A stretch of 64,000 bases of DNA from CAVXGU01 sp963761615 (GTDB taxonomy: Bacteria; Acidobacteriota; Vicinamibacteria; Vicinamibacterales; CAVVIG01), in the NCBI GenBank assembly GCA_963761615.1, contig CAVXGU010000003.1:2914001-2978000 (forward strand), written 5' to 3'. Under the pieces are notes generated by a model, which was not told the origin of the DNA, did no database searches, and saw nothing but the letters and a program-made list of their open reading frames with translations. Made by a program: the position numbers and the translations under genes. Shown here piece by piece: positions 45,667 to 54,079 of the stretch (within the stretch, counting starts at the first letter, position 1; every line of letters starts with the position of its first letter).

Positions 45667-45933
45667 TCACTCACCTCCTGTGGCATCTGCTGCATGAGCA
45701 TCCCGCGGCAGAGGCTCAGCGAGCCCGCTGGATGGCCGGCCAGACAGGAATCCTTGCTGGAGGTCGCATCCGAATTCGACCAGCGCCTCCCTCTCGTCTA
45801 CTGTCTCGACGCCTTCGCCGATGACCTCCACGCCGAGGTCCGCGCACGCTCCGACCATCGCGCCGACCAGCCGCATCTTGGGCCGGACCAACGCACGATT
45901 GGGTGCCAGGCAATGAACGCCGTCTTCAACCAT
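45667..45933 (-). pseudogene. C-terminal fragment of an EAL-domain (c-di-GMP phosphodiesterase) gene
   Basis: About 89 codons. The product contains GACADLGVEVIGEGVETVDE and CDLQQGFLSGRP, which match the last two conserved blocks of EAL domains (EGVET and GxxxQG). The catalytic EVL motif and the rest of the domain are missing, so it should not be active. It sits exactly between the hybrid kinase and the sigma-54 regulator. Confidence 0.75.
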
Positions 45934-45948
45934 GACCGACCGGCCCCT

Positions 45949-48266
45949 TCATCGGGCAGGCGCGGCCGGTGCGTCCAGGACCTCTCGAACCTTTCGCAGG
46001 AAGGCCGCCGTCGTGAAGGGCTTCTGCACGAAGGCGAGTTCCGCGTCGAGCACGCCATGACGCAAGATCGTGTCGTCCGTGTACCCCGACATGAAGAGCA
46101 CTCGAAGTTGGGGGCGATCGACGTGCAGCCGCTCGGCGAGCTGTCGTCCGCCCATTCCCGGCATGACGACATCCGTGATCAACAGGTCGAGCGGGCCCGG
46201 CTCGTGACGCGCCCTCTCGAGCGCATCCAGCCCGTTGGTCGCTTCGATCACCTGATACCCGTGGCGGCGCAGCATCTGACATGCGATCGCCCTCGCCTCA
46301 GGCTGGTCCTCGACCAGCAGCAACCTCTCCGATCCCCCAACCACCGGGGGCGCCGCCGTCGGTCCTGAACGCACGCCGCGCTCTGCACTCGTCGGGAAGT
46401 AGATCTTGAACGTCGCGCCCATCTGGGGCTCGCTGTAAACCCAGATGACTCCGCCGCTTTGCTCGACGATGGCATACACGGTCGCGAGCCCAAGCCCGGT
46501 GCCCTTGCCGACCTCCTTCGTTGTGAAGAACGGTTCAAAGAGACGTTTCTTCGTCGACTCGTCCATCCCGATGCCGGTATCCGTGACGGCGAGCATCACG
46601 TGCGGACCTGCAGACACGCCGACGTGGTGTTCCGTGTACTCCTCGTCAAAATCGACGTTTGCCGTCTCAATCGTCAGGCGCCCGCCGGTCGGCATGGCGT
46701 CTCTCGCGTTGACGGCGAGGTTCATGAGAATCTGCTCGATCTGCCCGGGATCGACCGTGACCGGGTCGAGGGGATCCGTCAGCTTCAGCGCCAGGGACAC
46801 GTCCTCGCCGATCACGCGACGCATCAGGGATTCGACGCGCTGAAGTACTTCGTTGAGATTGAGACTCTGGGGTTGGAGAATCTGTCGCCGACTCAGTGCG
46901 AGCAGCTGACGAGTCAGGTTGGCCGCGCTCTCGGCCGCATGATGAATCTCGCGGACATCAGGCGCGGAGCCGTGATCCGGCCCGAATCCTCCAGGACGAG
47001 CTCGCTGAACCCCAGCATGGCCGAGAGCAGGTTGTTGAAGTCGTGGGCAATCCCGCCCGCCAGCCGGCCTACGGCCTCCATTTTCTGTGCGTGCTGGAGC
47101 TGCTCCTCGACCTGACGTATCTCCGTGATGTCTTCGACCAGACCCACCAGCCGATATACCCGGCCATCGGCGCTCCGGACCGGAAACGTCCTGGCGCGCA
47201 CCCAGCGAACCGACTGGTCCGGACGCACGACGCGAAACACGTCGAGCGCTCGTTCCCCTCTGAGGATGGCCTGCTGACCGCTCTGCACAGCGGCTCGGTC
47301 CTCGGGATGAATCGTTTCGAACCACAAATTGGGATTCTTGTACGCGTCGTCCAGCGGACGCTTCCAAATCTCCTCCCAGGCCGCACTCAGGTAAACGGCG
47401 CGAAAACTCGGAAGCTCGATAATCAGGAATGCCTCCCTGACGTTTTCCGCCAGCTGACGAAACCGCTCTTGGCTGGCCCGCAAGTCCTCCTGGGCTCGCC
47501 TTCGCTCGGTGATATCGACGGCGGTCGCAAGAATGGCGTCTTCGTCATCCCACTGGAGGCTGGTCACGAAGCACTCGAGCCAGAGCAGCGTCCCGTCGCC
47601 TCTGCGTGCGCGGAGCTCATAGTGGGAGGGCGCGTCACGACCCTCCACCCGAGCCTGCATGTACTCGGCGACCTCGGCCCGATCATCTGCGGCGATGAAC
47701 GACCAGATGGACTGTCCGATCAAGTCGGCCGCCCGCTCGAATCCCATGAGCGTCGCGAGCGCCTGGTTGGCGAATCGGACAATGCCGTCCACGTGAATCA
47801 GGACACCCTGGATCGACCCTTCGACGAGCGCGCGGTAGCGCGTCTCGCTCCGCCGAAGCCTCTCGGCGATGGCGTGGCGCTCGACGGCGTAGCGGAGTGC
47901 CTGGTGCAGCAGGCGCCCGTCCACCTGCCCCTTGATCAGGTAGTCCTGCGCCCCCTCGCGAACGGCCCTGGCGGCAACGGCCTCGTCGGCGAGTCCCGTC
48001 AGGACGACGATCGGGGCGTGAGGCGCCCCGGCTCGCGCACGGACGAACGTCTCCAGTCCGTGACTGTCAGGCAGTGTCAGGTCCAGCAGAACCGCGCCGA
48101 ACCCCCGCGTCCGGAGGTAGTCCAGCGCCTCGTGCAGCTTGGCGGCATGCGTCAGTGCGACCGGCGTGCCGCCAGCCTCCTTGAGCAGTTCGTGCACGAT
48201 CCGCGCATCCGCGGGATTGTCCTCGACGAGCAGCACGGACAGATCGCCGCGGCGTGTCTCAGCCAT
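45949..48266 (-). CDS. Hybrid sensor histidine kinase (REC-PAS-PAS-HisKA-HATPase-REC), frameshifted
   Basis: From ATG 48266: a receiver domain (VLLVEDNPADARIV, VLLDLTLPDS), two PAS domains (about residues 150-270 and 280-400), then a HisKA with the phospho-histidine in GGIAHDFNNLLSAMLGFSEL. At about 46980 the frame shifts by one base (EDSG joins PDHGSAPDVREIHHAAESAA). The second part has an ATPase domain (NLAVNARDAMP, DTGIGMD, GKGTGLGLATVYAIV) and a terminal receiver (LITDVVMPGMGG). A single missing G in a GGGCC run would explain the break. It starts 16 bp after the Rcp1-like gene. Confidence 0.87.
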
Positions 48267-48282
48267 GTGGCGCCTTCGCCCG

Positions 48283-48720
48283 CTACGGGCGCAGCAGCTT
48301 GACGACTTCGAGCCAGAACCGTTCGATCGCCTGGACGACGGCAAAAAACTGGTGAACCTCGACCGGCTTCGTGATGAACGCGTTGGCGCCGAGACGATAC
48401 GCACGGACGATGTCCTCTTCGGCCTGAGACGTCGTGAAGACGACGACCGGAATATGCCTCAGCCGCTCGTCCTCTTTGATCGCCTGGAGCACCTCACGCC
48501 CATCCTTCCGCGGCAGATTGAGGTCGAGCAGGATCAGGTCCGGAGTCCCGGCGCCGGCTCCGTTGACGCGCCGCAAGGCCGACATCGCTTCCGCACCGTC
48601 GCTCACGACGTGCAGCGAATTGGAGGCGCTGGCTTCCTTGAGTGCCTCGACAGTGAGACGCACGTCGGCCGGGTTGTCCTCGACGAGCAAGATATTGATA
48701 GGCGCCGACGCAGTGGGCAC
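48283..48720 (-). CDS. Rcp1-like single-domain response regulator
   Basis: 145 residues from a GTG at 48720, 5 bp after the kinase stop. A lone receiver domain: NILLVEDNPADVRLTVEAL, phospho-acceptor in LILLDLNLPRKDG, TTSQAEEDI and ITKPVEVHQF. The LNLPxKDG and TTS motifs are those of phytochrome-linked Rcp1 regulators. With no output domain it probably passes phosphate to the hybrid kinase or the sigma-54 regulator. Confidence 0.92.
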   Translation of the reverse strand: MPTASAPINILLVEDNPADVRLTVEALKEASASNSLHVVSDGAEAMSALRRVNGAGAGTPDLILLDLNLPRKDGREVLQAIKEDERLRHIPVVVFTTSQAEEDIVRAYRLGANAFITKPVEVHQFFAVVQAIERFWLEVVKLLRP

Positions 48721-48725
48721 GGTGG

Positions 48726-50198
48726 TTACTCCGGAACGCCTGGCAGCGTGAAACAAAACGTCGCTCCGGCACCTGGCGACGACTCCACCCAGATTCGGCC
48801 GCCATGGCGCTCGACGATCTTCTTCGAAATCGCCAGGCCGACACCGGTTCCTGGATACTCGTTGCGCCCATGCAGCCGCTGAAAGATGACAAAAATTCGG
48901 CCGAAATACTGCGGATCGATCCCGATGCCGTTGTCGCGGACGCGGAACACCCAGAAGCGGCCCTCGCGCACCGCGTCCATATGCACCCGCGGCAGATCCG
49001 CGCCGTGAAACTTCAGCGCGTTGCCCAGAAGATTCGTCAGCAGTTGTTCGAGCTGGCGGGAATCGCCCAGCACATCCGGCAGACGGTCGTGGCTCACGAT
49101 CGCGCCGGACTCGTCGATGGCCGCATGGAGGCTCTCCACAGCTGCCTGCAGGGCGTCTTCCGCGCTAATGGGAGTCGGCGTACTGCCCTGCGTACCGACG
49201 CGAGAGAAGGCGAGAAGATCCTCGATGAGGCGCTGCATGCGCGTGACGCCACTGACCGCAAAATCGATGAACTCCGAGGCGTCGGAATCCAGCCGCTCGC
49301 GGTACCGCCGGTCCAACAGCTGCACGTAGCTGGCCACCGTCCGTAACGGCTCCTGCAGATCGTGCGACGCGACGTAGGCGAAGCGTTCGAGCTCCTCATT
49401 CGAACGCCGCAATTCCTCTTCGGCATGCTTGCGAGGGCCGATGTCGACCACCGAGGCCAGCACGAATCCGCCCTCGTCTGTTTCGATAGGATTCAGTCCG
49501 ATCTCGACGGGAATTTCGGATCCGTCCTTGCGGCGACCGAACAAATCACGTCCGGCGCCCATGGGACGGCTCTGCGGGTCGGCTTGAAACGAGGCCCTGA
49601 GTGCTGGGTGACGGCCTCGGGTGTGGGCCGGCACGAGCACCTCCACGCTCTGGCCGACCAGTTCCTCGCGGCTGTAGTTGAACAAGCGTTCGATCTCGCG
49701 GTTCACCAAGAGAATGGTCCCATGCGGATCCACCATCATCATCCCGCTGGGCGACGCCTCAACGGCCACGCGAAACCGCGCCTCCGCCCGCCGCCTCGGG
49801 CCGATGTCCACGACGGACGCCAGCACGTAGATGCCCGTGTCCGTCTCAATCGGGTTGAGGCCAATTTCGACAGGCACCTCGGTGCCGTCTTTGCGCAATC
49901 CGAACAATTCGCGCCCAGCGCCCATGGCGCGGGTGACGGGAGTGGCGAGAAAGGACTGTCGGAAGTCGGAGTGCCCGTTTCGGAAGCGCTGGGGAACGAG
50001 GATCTCCACAGGCTGTCCTACGAGTTCCTGTCGATGGTACCCGAAGAGGCGTTCTGTTTCGCGATTGACCAGGGCAATCCCGCCCTGGGCATCGACCATC
50101 ACGATGCCATTCGGTGACGCTTCGACGACGAGCCGGAACAGTCCGTCCGTCGCCCCCGGAGTCGTGCTGTCGACGCGCGGCAACAACCGCTCACCCAT
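48726..50198 (-). CDS. PAS-PAS sensor histidine kinase
   Basis: 490 residues from the ATG at 50198. Two nearly identical PAS domains (residues about 20-135 and 145-260; both contain GLNPIETD and VLASVVDIGPR) suggest internal duplication. HisKA follows with FAYVASHDLQEPLRTVASYV near residue 280, the bacteriophytochrome-like DLQEPLR subtype. The ATPase domain has NLLGNALKF, DNGIGIDPQYFGRIFVIFQR and GVGLAISKKIVERHGG. It has no membrane helix, so the signal is cytoplasmic. It heads a three-gene run with the Rcp1-like regulator and the hybrid kinase. Confidence 0.94.
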   Translation of the reverse strand: MGERLLPRVDSTTPGATDGLFRLVVEASPNGIVMVDAQGGIALVNRETERLFGYHRQELVGQPVEILVPQRFRNGHSDFRQSFLATPVTRAMGAGRELFGLRKDGTEVPVEIGLNPIETDTGIYVLASVVDIGPRRRAEARFRVAVEASPSGMMMVDPHGTILLVNREIERLFNYSREELVGQSVEVLVPAHTRGRHPALRASFQADPQSRPMGAGRDLFGRRKDGSEIPVEIGLNPIETDEGGFVLASVVDIGPRKHAEEELRRSNEELERFAYVASHDLQEPLRTVASYVQLLDRRYRERLDSDASEFIDFAVSGVTRMQRLIEDLLAFSRVGTQGSTPTPISAEDALQAAVESLHAAIDESGAIVSHDRLPDVLGDSRQLEQLLTNLLGNALKFHGADLPRVHMDAVREGRFWVFRVRDNGIGIDPQYFGRIFVIFQRLHGRNEYPGTGVGLAISKKIVERHGGRIWVESSPGAGATFCFTLPGVPE

Positions 50199-50574
50199 TG
50201 CTGCTCCGACCTCCGTATGCGACAAGATGCTCCGAAGGGAACGGCAAGGGCCGCCCGTCCAGTGTAGCGCCTCGGCCCTCCGTTCCGGAAGCCACTGCGA
50301 GCATGAACGGCCGGAACTGGTGAGTCTGGAGTCAGAAGCTGATGAAGACAGCGAGAACGGCTGAGTTCTTGACCTGGGAAGGCAAGAATTCGACCGCAGC
50401 CACTTCGCAACCGATTCTTGAATGGCCGCGCCGGCGGGCGCCACATGCGCGGCTCGCTGTCGTGCAGGAATCCGACGAGCACGGGATCTCGACGCGGAAG
50501 GTCGATAGTCTGGTCAAGGCGCTCGGCGTCGACGAGATCTCGAAGTCCGACGGTTTCGAGTGTCCTTCGGGGCC
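50199..50574. other. Right end of the island: spacer plus transposase remnant
   Basis: 376 bp without a working gene. The left half is the likely promoter area of the kinase operon. The right half is the IS256-type remnant listed separately. Confidence 0.6.
50415..50562 (+). pseudogene. IS256/Mutator-family transposase remnant
   Basis: The translation contains RRRAPHARLAVVQE and HGISTRKVDSLVKALGVD followed by EISKS. This matches the conserved N-terminal part of IS256-type transposases (GVSTRKVDDLVKALG...GISKS). Only about 50 codons remain, ending just before the repeat copy at 50575. Confidence 0.8.
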
Positions 50575-50673
50575 ATGACCGGGATCGCGCTCGTGGCGAC
50601 GCTGGCGGCGTGCCTGCTGCCCGCGCGGCGCGCGGCCCGGGCGGATCCGACCGAGGCGCTCAAGGCCCAGTAA
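50575..50673 (+). pseudogene. ADOP permease 3'-end fragment
   Basis: Encodes GIALVATLAACLLPARRAAR and ends ADPTEALKAQ plus TAA, the same C-terminus as the full gene at 40818-43267. Seven base changes lie in 99, mostly silent. No upstream part is present. Confidence 0.9.
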
Positions 50674-50731
50674 GGTCACCCTGGTGCTGTACTATGAGGG
50701 GCGGGTCGGGGCGTAGCGCAGCCTGGTAGCG
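50575..50731 (+). repeat. 157-bp direct repeat, right copy
   Basis: Partner of 43169-43325. It begins inside the permease 3' end and runs into the intact tRNA-Pro. Confidence 0.9.
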
Positions 50732-50783
50732 CACCTGCCTTGGGCGCAGGGGGTCGCTGGTTCGAATCCAGTCGCCCCGACCA
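50707..50783 (+). tRNA. tRNA-Pro(UGG)
   Basis: 77 nt with CCA encoded. Acceptor CGGGGCG pairs with CGCCCCG, D-arm GCGC-AGCCTGGTA-GCGC, anticodon stem CCTGC/GCAGG with loop CTTGGGC (anticodon TGG), T-arm GCTGG-TTCGAAT-CCAGT. The fold is complete, so the gene should be active. Confidence 0.97.
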
Positions 50784-50812
50784 ATGTTACCTGGGTATGT
50801 TCCGGTCACATG

Positions 50813-52030
50813 GGTGAGGTGAATTCAATCCGTCGACGCAACACCATATGCGACCGGAGGGGGCATGGGTGTGCGTTGGTCTCGGATGTCCTGGAGTGAT
50901 CGGAACGAGCTGTGGACGCGCTGGCGGCGGGGTGAGTCACTCAGGCAGATTGCGCATGGGCTGCGGCGCTCTTCGAGCGTTATTCACACGGTTGTCGTCG
51001 CGGAAGGCGGCATTGCACCCCGTCCGCGTTGTCGGTCCCGGCTGGCACTGACCCCGGCTGATCGCGAAGACATTTCACGGCAGCTGGCCTGCGGCAAATC
51101 CTCCGGGCCATCAGTCAGATGCTCGGCCGAGCGCCATCGACCTTGAGCCGCGAAGTGGCGCGGAACGGCGGGCGCAGTGCCTATCGAGCGGCTGTGCCGA
51201 CCGACAAGCCTGGCACCGTGCTCATCGACCCCAACGGTGTCGTCTCTCGACGCATCCCGCTCTCCGAAGAATCGTCGCGCGGAAGCTCGCCGAGCAGTGG
51301 TCGCCCCAGCAGATCTCGGGCTGGCTTCGATGCGCCTTTCCGAGTGATGCTGACATGCAGGTGTCCCCGGAACCCATCTACCGCAGCCTCTTCGTGCAAA
51401 GTCGCGGCGTCCTGAAACGCTGTCTCCTCAAGCACTTGCGCCACCAGCACCACTGTCGGCATGCGCGCGCTGGCGTTCGGAAGCATCCGCGACAAGGGCA
51501 GATTCTCGGCGCCGTGTCCGTTCGGCAGCGACCCGCCGAAGTTCGCGATCGCGCGGTGCCTGGCCATTGGGAAGGAGATCTCCTTGAAGGTGCGCGAGGC
51601 ACGTTCATCGCGACACTCGTCGAGCGCCAATCACGCTACGTGCTGCTGGTGCGCCTGCCGAGCAAGGACACACACACGGTCACGCAAGCCATCGCCCGAC
51701 GAATCCGACGGCTGCCACACGGCCTCGTGAAGTCGCTGACGTGGGATCGGGGCGGTGAACTCGCTGCGCATCGTGCGTGCACCGTGGCGACCAATGTGAA
51801 GGTGTCCTTCTGTGATCCACGAAGTCCGTGGCAGCGCGGGTCTAACGAAAACACCAACGGTCTGTTGCGCCAATACCTTCCGACTGCGACCAACCGGACG
51901 GACTACAGCCAAACGCAATTGGAGGCCATCGCCTTGCGCCTGAACACACGGCCTCGCATGACGCTTGGATATCGAACGCCGGCGGCTAAACTAGCGGAGA
52001 TTGTTGCGTCGACGGGTTGAAAACAACTAA
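50813..52030 (+). mobile_element. Decayed IS30-family element
   Basis: The ends share an inverted repeat: TTCAATCCGTCGACGCAACA (50824-50843) on the left, and on the right TGTTGCGTCGACGGGTTGAA (52002-52021), one mismatch. The element begins about 40 bp past the tRNA-Pro gene. Its transposase is broken, so it cannot move by itself. Outer limits are approximate. Confidence 0.82.
50865..52020 (+). pseudogene. IS30-family transposase, multiply frameshifted
   Basis: Pieces of one transposase appear in three frames. First LTPADREDISRQLACG; then LRAISQMLGRAPSTLSREVA; then ARKLAEQWSPQQISGWL; finally a long intact C-terminal half from about 51355 (IYRSLFVQSRGVLKR, GHWEGDLLEG with the first Asp, LTWDRGGEL with the second, and SPWQRGSNENTNGLLRQYLP with the Glu). 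The stop codon lies inside the right inverted repeat, which is normal for IS30. At least two frame changes disrupt the N-terminal DNA-binding part. Confidence 0.87.
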
Positions 52031-52090
52031 CACTTTCGGGCCGATCGGGTTTTCGATCGGCCCTGGCTCTGCCCCGATCTCCGGTAGCGT

Positions 52091-52540
52091 TCAGCGGCTC
52101 CGCAGCGCCTGGTCGGCTTGCTGGACCTCCACCACCAGGAGAGACAGCACGACCACGTGCACGACCGTGCACCACGCGCACAGCTTCCCCACCACGCCGA
52201 TCTCCTGGTAGACGAGCCAGAGCACGGTGGCCGTGCCGACCAGGGCCCAGCCCAGGCCCGCGAAGCGCAGCGCACCGGGTTTGCGCCCCGCCGGGTGACG
52301 GAGAAAGAGCAGCGACAACGCGACCGCCAGGACGAACCAGAGGAGCCCCCAGACGGCGACAGGCACGCCGACGACCGTCGACGACGGGCTGGTGAGGACG
52401 GTCGCGCAATCCACGAACGACCCCGCCGAGCACACCAGGGGGACGTCGCTGTCGTAGTGCAGGAGCGTGAGGTAGGTGGAGACGCCCAGGCCCGCCACCG
52501 ACAGCGCCAGCCTGAGGCGATCGTACCCGGAGCTCGTCAC
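52091..52540 (-). CDS. Vitamin K epoxide reductase (VKOR) family membrane protein
   Basis: 149 residues from a GTG at 52540 that overlaps the previous stop by 4 bp. Four membrane helices; the two redox cysteine pairs are visible as DVPLVCSAGSFVDCATVL and the active-site LCAWC. The SSTVVGVPVAVWG segment after the first pair is typical. Bacterial VKOR re-oxidises a thioredoxin-like DsbA and passes electrons to quinones, the counterpart of DsbB. The upstream gene encodes a thioredoxin-like partner. Confidence 0.93.
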   Translation of the reverse strand: MTSSGYDRLRLALSVAGLGVSTYLTLLHYDSDVPLVCSAGSFVDCATVLTSPSSTVVGVPVAVWGLLWFVLAVALSLLFLRHPAGRKPGALRFAGLGWALVGTATVLWLVYQEIGVVGKLCAWCTVVHVVVLSLLVVEVQQADQALRSR

Positions 52541-53463
52541 GGGATCTTGCTGGGCAACGAGGCGATCGCGCTCCGGATGACGGGATCCGAGCAAACGTCC
52601 GCGGGCTGATTCCGGGTGACGGCACAGATCGCAGCCGTGAACATGTTCGCGTTGACCAGGATCGCCTGCGCTGCCTGGCCTGTTCCCGTCGGCAGGGTGG
52701 CGGCAATGTCGGCCTGCGTACGGTTGGCCAACAGCTGCGGCGAGAAGGGGGATCCGCTCCACATGTACCGCTGTCCCACCAGGATGAAGGGGATGCCGCC
52801 GGCTCCCTGCGGAGCCACGTACGGCGGCGCGTCGTACTTCTGGAGGAGCGCCTGTTGCGCAGCGCTGGCCCTCTCGAGCGGCACGTAGCGCCCGTCGGGC
52901 CCCGGCTCTGCGCCAGCCTGCTCGATGGTCTGGAGCTCGATGTACCGGCTGGCGTAGTGGGCACCATAGAACGAGAACGTCGGAGTGCGGGGGAACACGT
53001 CGAGACTCGACGAAGCCCCGTAGGTCAGCCCCGAGAAGCTCCCGAAGCGGTACAGGGCGGCGATCAGCGACCACCGGGCCGCCGCGCAGTAAGGACAGAA
53101 GCCGGCGCCGATGTAGAGCACGACCGGCTTTGCCGCAGCGCCGCCGGCACCCACGAACACCGGGGCGCTGCCTCCCGCGGTTCCCACCTTCCTCCAGACG
53201 TCGGCCGGGATCCTGGCGAGATCGTCCACGACTTCGACGGGAACACCGTTGACGTCGCCGGCTTCGGCCGCCGGCCCGGCCGGAGCCGCCACATCAGCCG
53301 GCGCCGCGGCCGCGGCCTCCGCGAGCACGCTGCTGCGGTGCTTGACGGCCGCCGTGACCGTGACCACCAGGGCCAGCGCCACCACGACCAGAATCCACCG
53401 CAGCGAAGCCGCGCGGGGCCTCTCGGCCCCGCCAGCACCCTTCGTCGTCTCTTGTCGAGTCAC
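52537..53463 (-). CDS. DUF929/thioredoxin-like exported protein, likely VKOR partner
   Basis: 308 residues from a GTG at 53463 with GAGG upstream. An N-terminal anchor (SLRWILVVVALALVVTVTAAV) and Ala-rich linker lead to a thioredoxin-like domain. It has PVVLYIGAGFCPYCAAARW, where CPYC would be the redox active site (near residue 122). IPFILVGQRYMW later gives the cis-proline strand. The family (DUF929) is found in archaea and some bacteria. The 4-bp overlap with the VKOR gene strongly suggests an oxidative folding pair for envelope proteins. Confidence 0.85.
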   Translation of the reverse strand: MTRQETTKGAGGAERPRAASLRWILVVVALALVVTVTAAVKHRSSVLAEAAAAAPADVAAPAGPAAEAGDVNGVPVEVVDDLARIPADVWRKVGTAGGSAPVFVGAGGAAAKPVVLYIGAGFCPYCAAARWSLIAALYRFGSFSGLTYGASSSLDVFPRTPTFSFYGAHYASRYIELQTIEQAGAEPGPDGRYVPLERASAAQQALLQKYDAPPYVAPQGAGGIPFILVGQRYMWSGSPFSPQLLANRTQADIAATLPTGTGQAAQAILVNANMFTAAICAVTRNQPADVCSDPVIRSAIASLPSKIP

Positions 53464-53565
53464 GGATGCGCCTCGGGCGTTGACGCCTCTTCCACGTCCG
53501 ATCCACGGAAAGAGGGCCGCCGCACGGCGGCGACAACATCCTACACCCCTTGCCCGAGCGTCCGT

Positions 53566-53958
53566 CTACCAGCGCATCAGCTGCGTGATCTGCACGAGAT
53601 TGCCGCAGGTGTCGTTCAGTATGGCGATCCGGGAGCCGGTCACCTCCGTCGGCGGCGTGGTGAAGTCGGCGCCGCGCGCCTTCATTCGCTCGTAGTCGGC
53701 CTGTACGTCGTCGGTGAAGAACATGGCCGCGGGCTGGCCCTGCTGGAAGGTCGCCTGCTGGTAGGCGCGAGCCGCCGGTTTGTCGTCGAGGGCCAGCTGG
53801 AGCTCCGTGCCGTCCGGGTCCGCTGGCGACGCGACCGTCAGCCAGCGAAACGGCCCCTGGCTGAAATCGGCCTTTTTCACGAAGCCCAGGACTTCGGTGT
53901 AGAAGCGCAGGGCCTTGTCCTGATCGTCCACGTACACGCTGGTCAGTTTGATCTTCAT
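53566..53958 (-). CDS. VOC-family (glyoxalase-like) protein
   Basis: 130 residues, ATG at 53958 with GGAGGGACGGGAAG upstream. Two beta-alpha-beta-beta-beta units: KIKLTSVYVDDQDKALRFYT at the start, GTELQLAL with a likely metal Glu, then FFTDDVQADYERMKARGA and ILNDTCGNLVQITQ. The family includes glyoxalases, dioxygenases and resistance proteins; the substrate is not clear. It is divergent from the ECF41-type sigma factor gene. Confidence 0.9.
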   Translation of the reverse strand: MKIKLTSVYVDDQDKALRFYTEVLGFVKKADFSQGPFRWLTVASPADPDGTELQLALDDKPAARAYQQATFQQGQPAAMFFTDDVQADYERMKARGADFTTPPTEVTGSRIAILNDTCGNLVQITQLMRW

Positions 53959-54016
53959 CGCTTCCCGTCCCTCCGCCCGTGAAACACCAGCAACACGAAT
54001 GTCATGTCATCCTTTC

Positions 54017-54043
54017 TGTCACATCAGGGACGTACCGTCCGTC
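54017..54043 (+). promoter_or_regulatory. ECF41-type promoter upstream of the sigma factor gene
   Basis: TGTCACA (54017-54023), a 16-bp spacer, then CGTC (54040-54043). This is the published ECF41 consensus TGTCACA-N16-CGTC without mismatch, 36 bp before the sigma factor start. It indicates autoregulation. Confidence 0.8.
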
Positions 54044-54079
54044 ATCACCCTGACGGATGGCGACGGAGGAGTGTGACCG

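Noticed and set aside
43268..50574. Prophage or integrative conjugative element
   Set aside because: No integrase, phage structural, relaxase or conjugation gene is visible; only signalling genes and transposase remnants.
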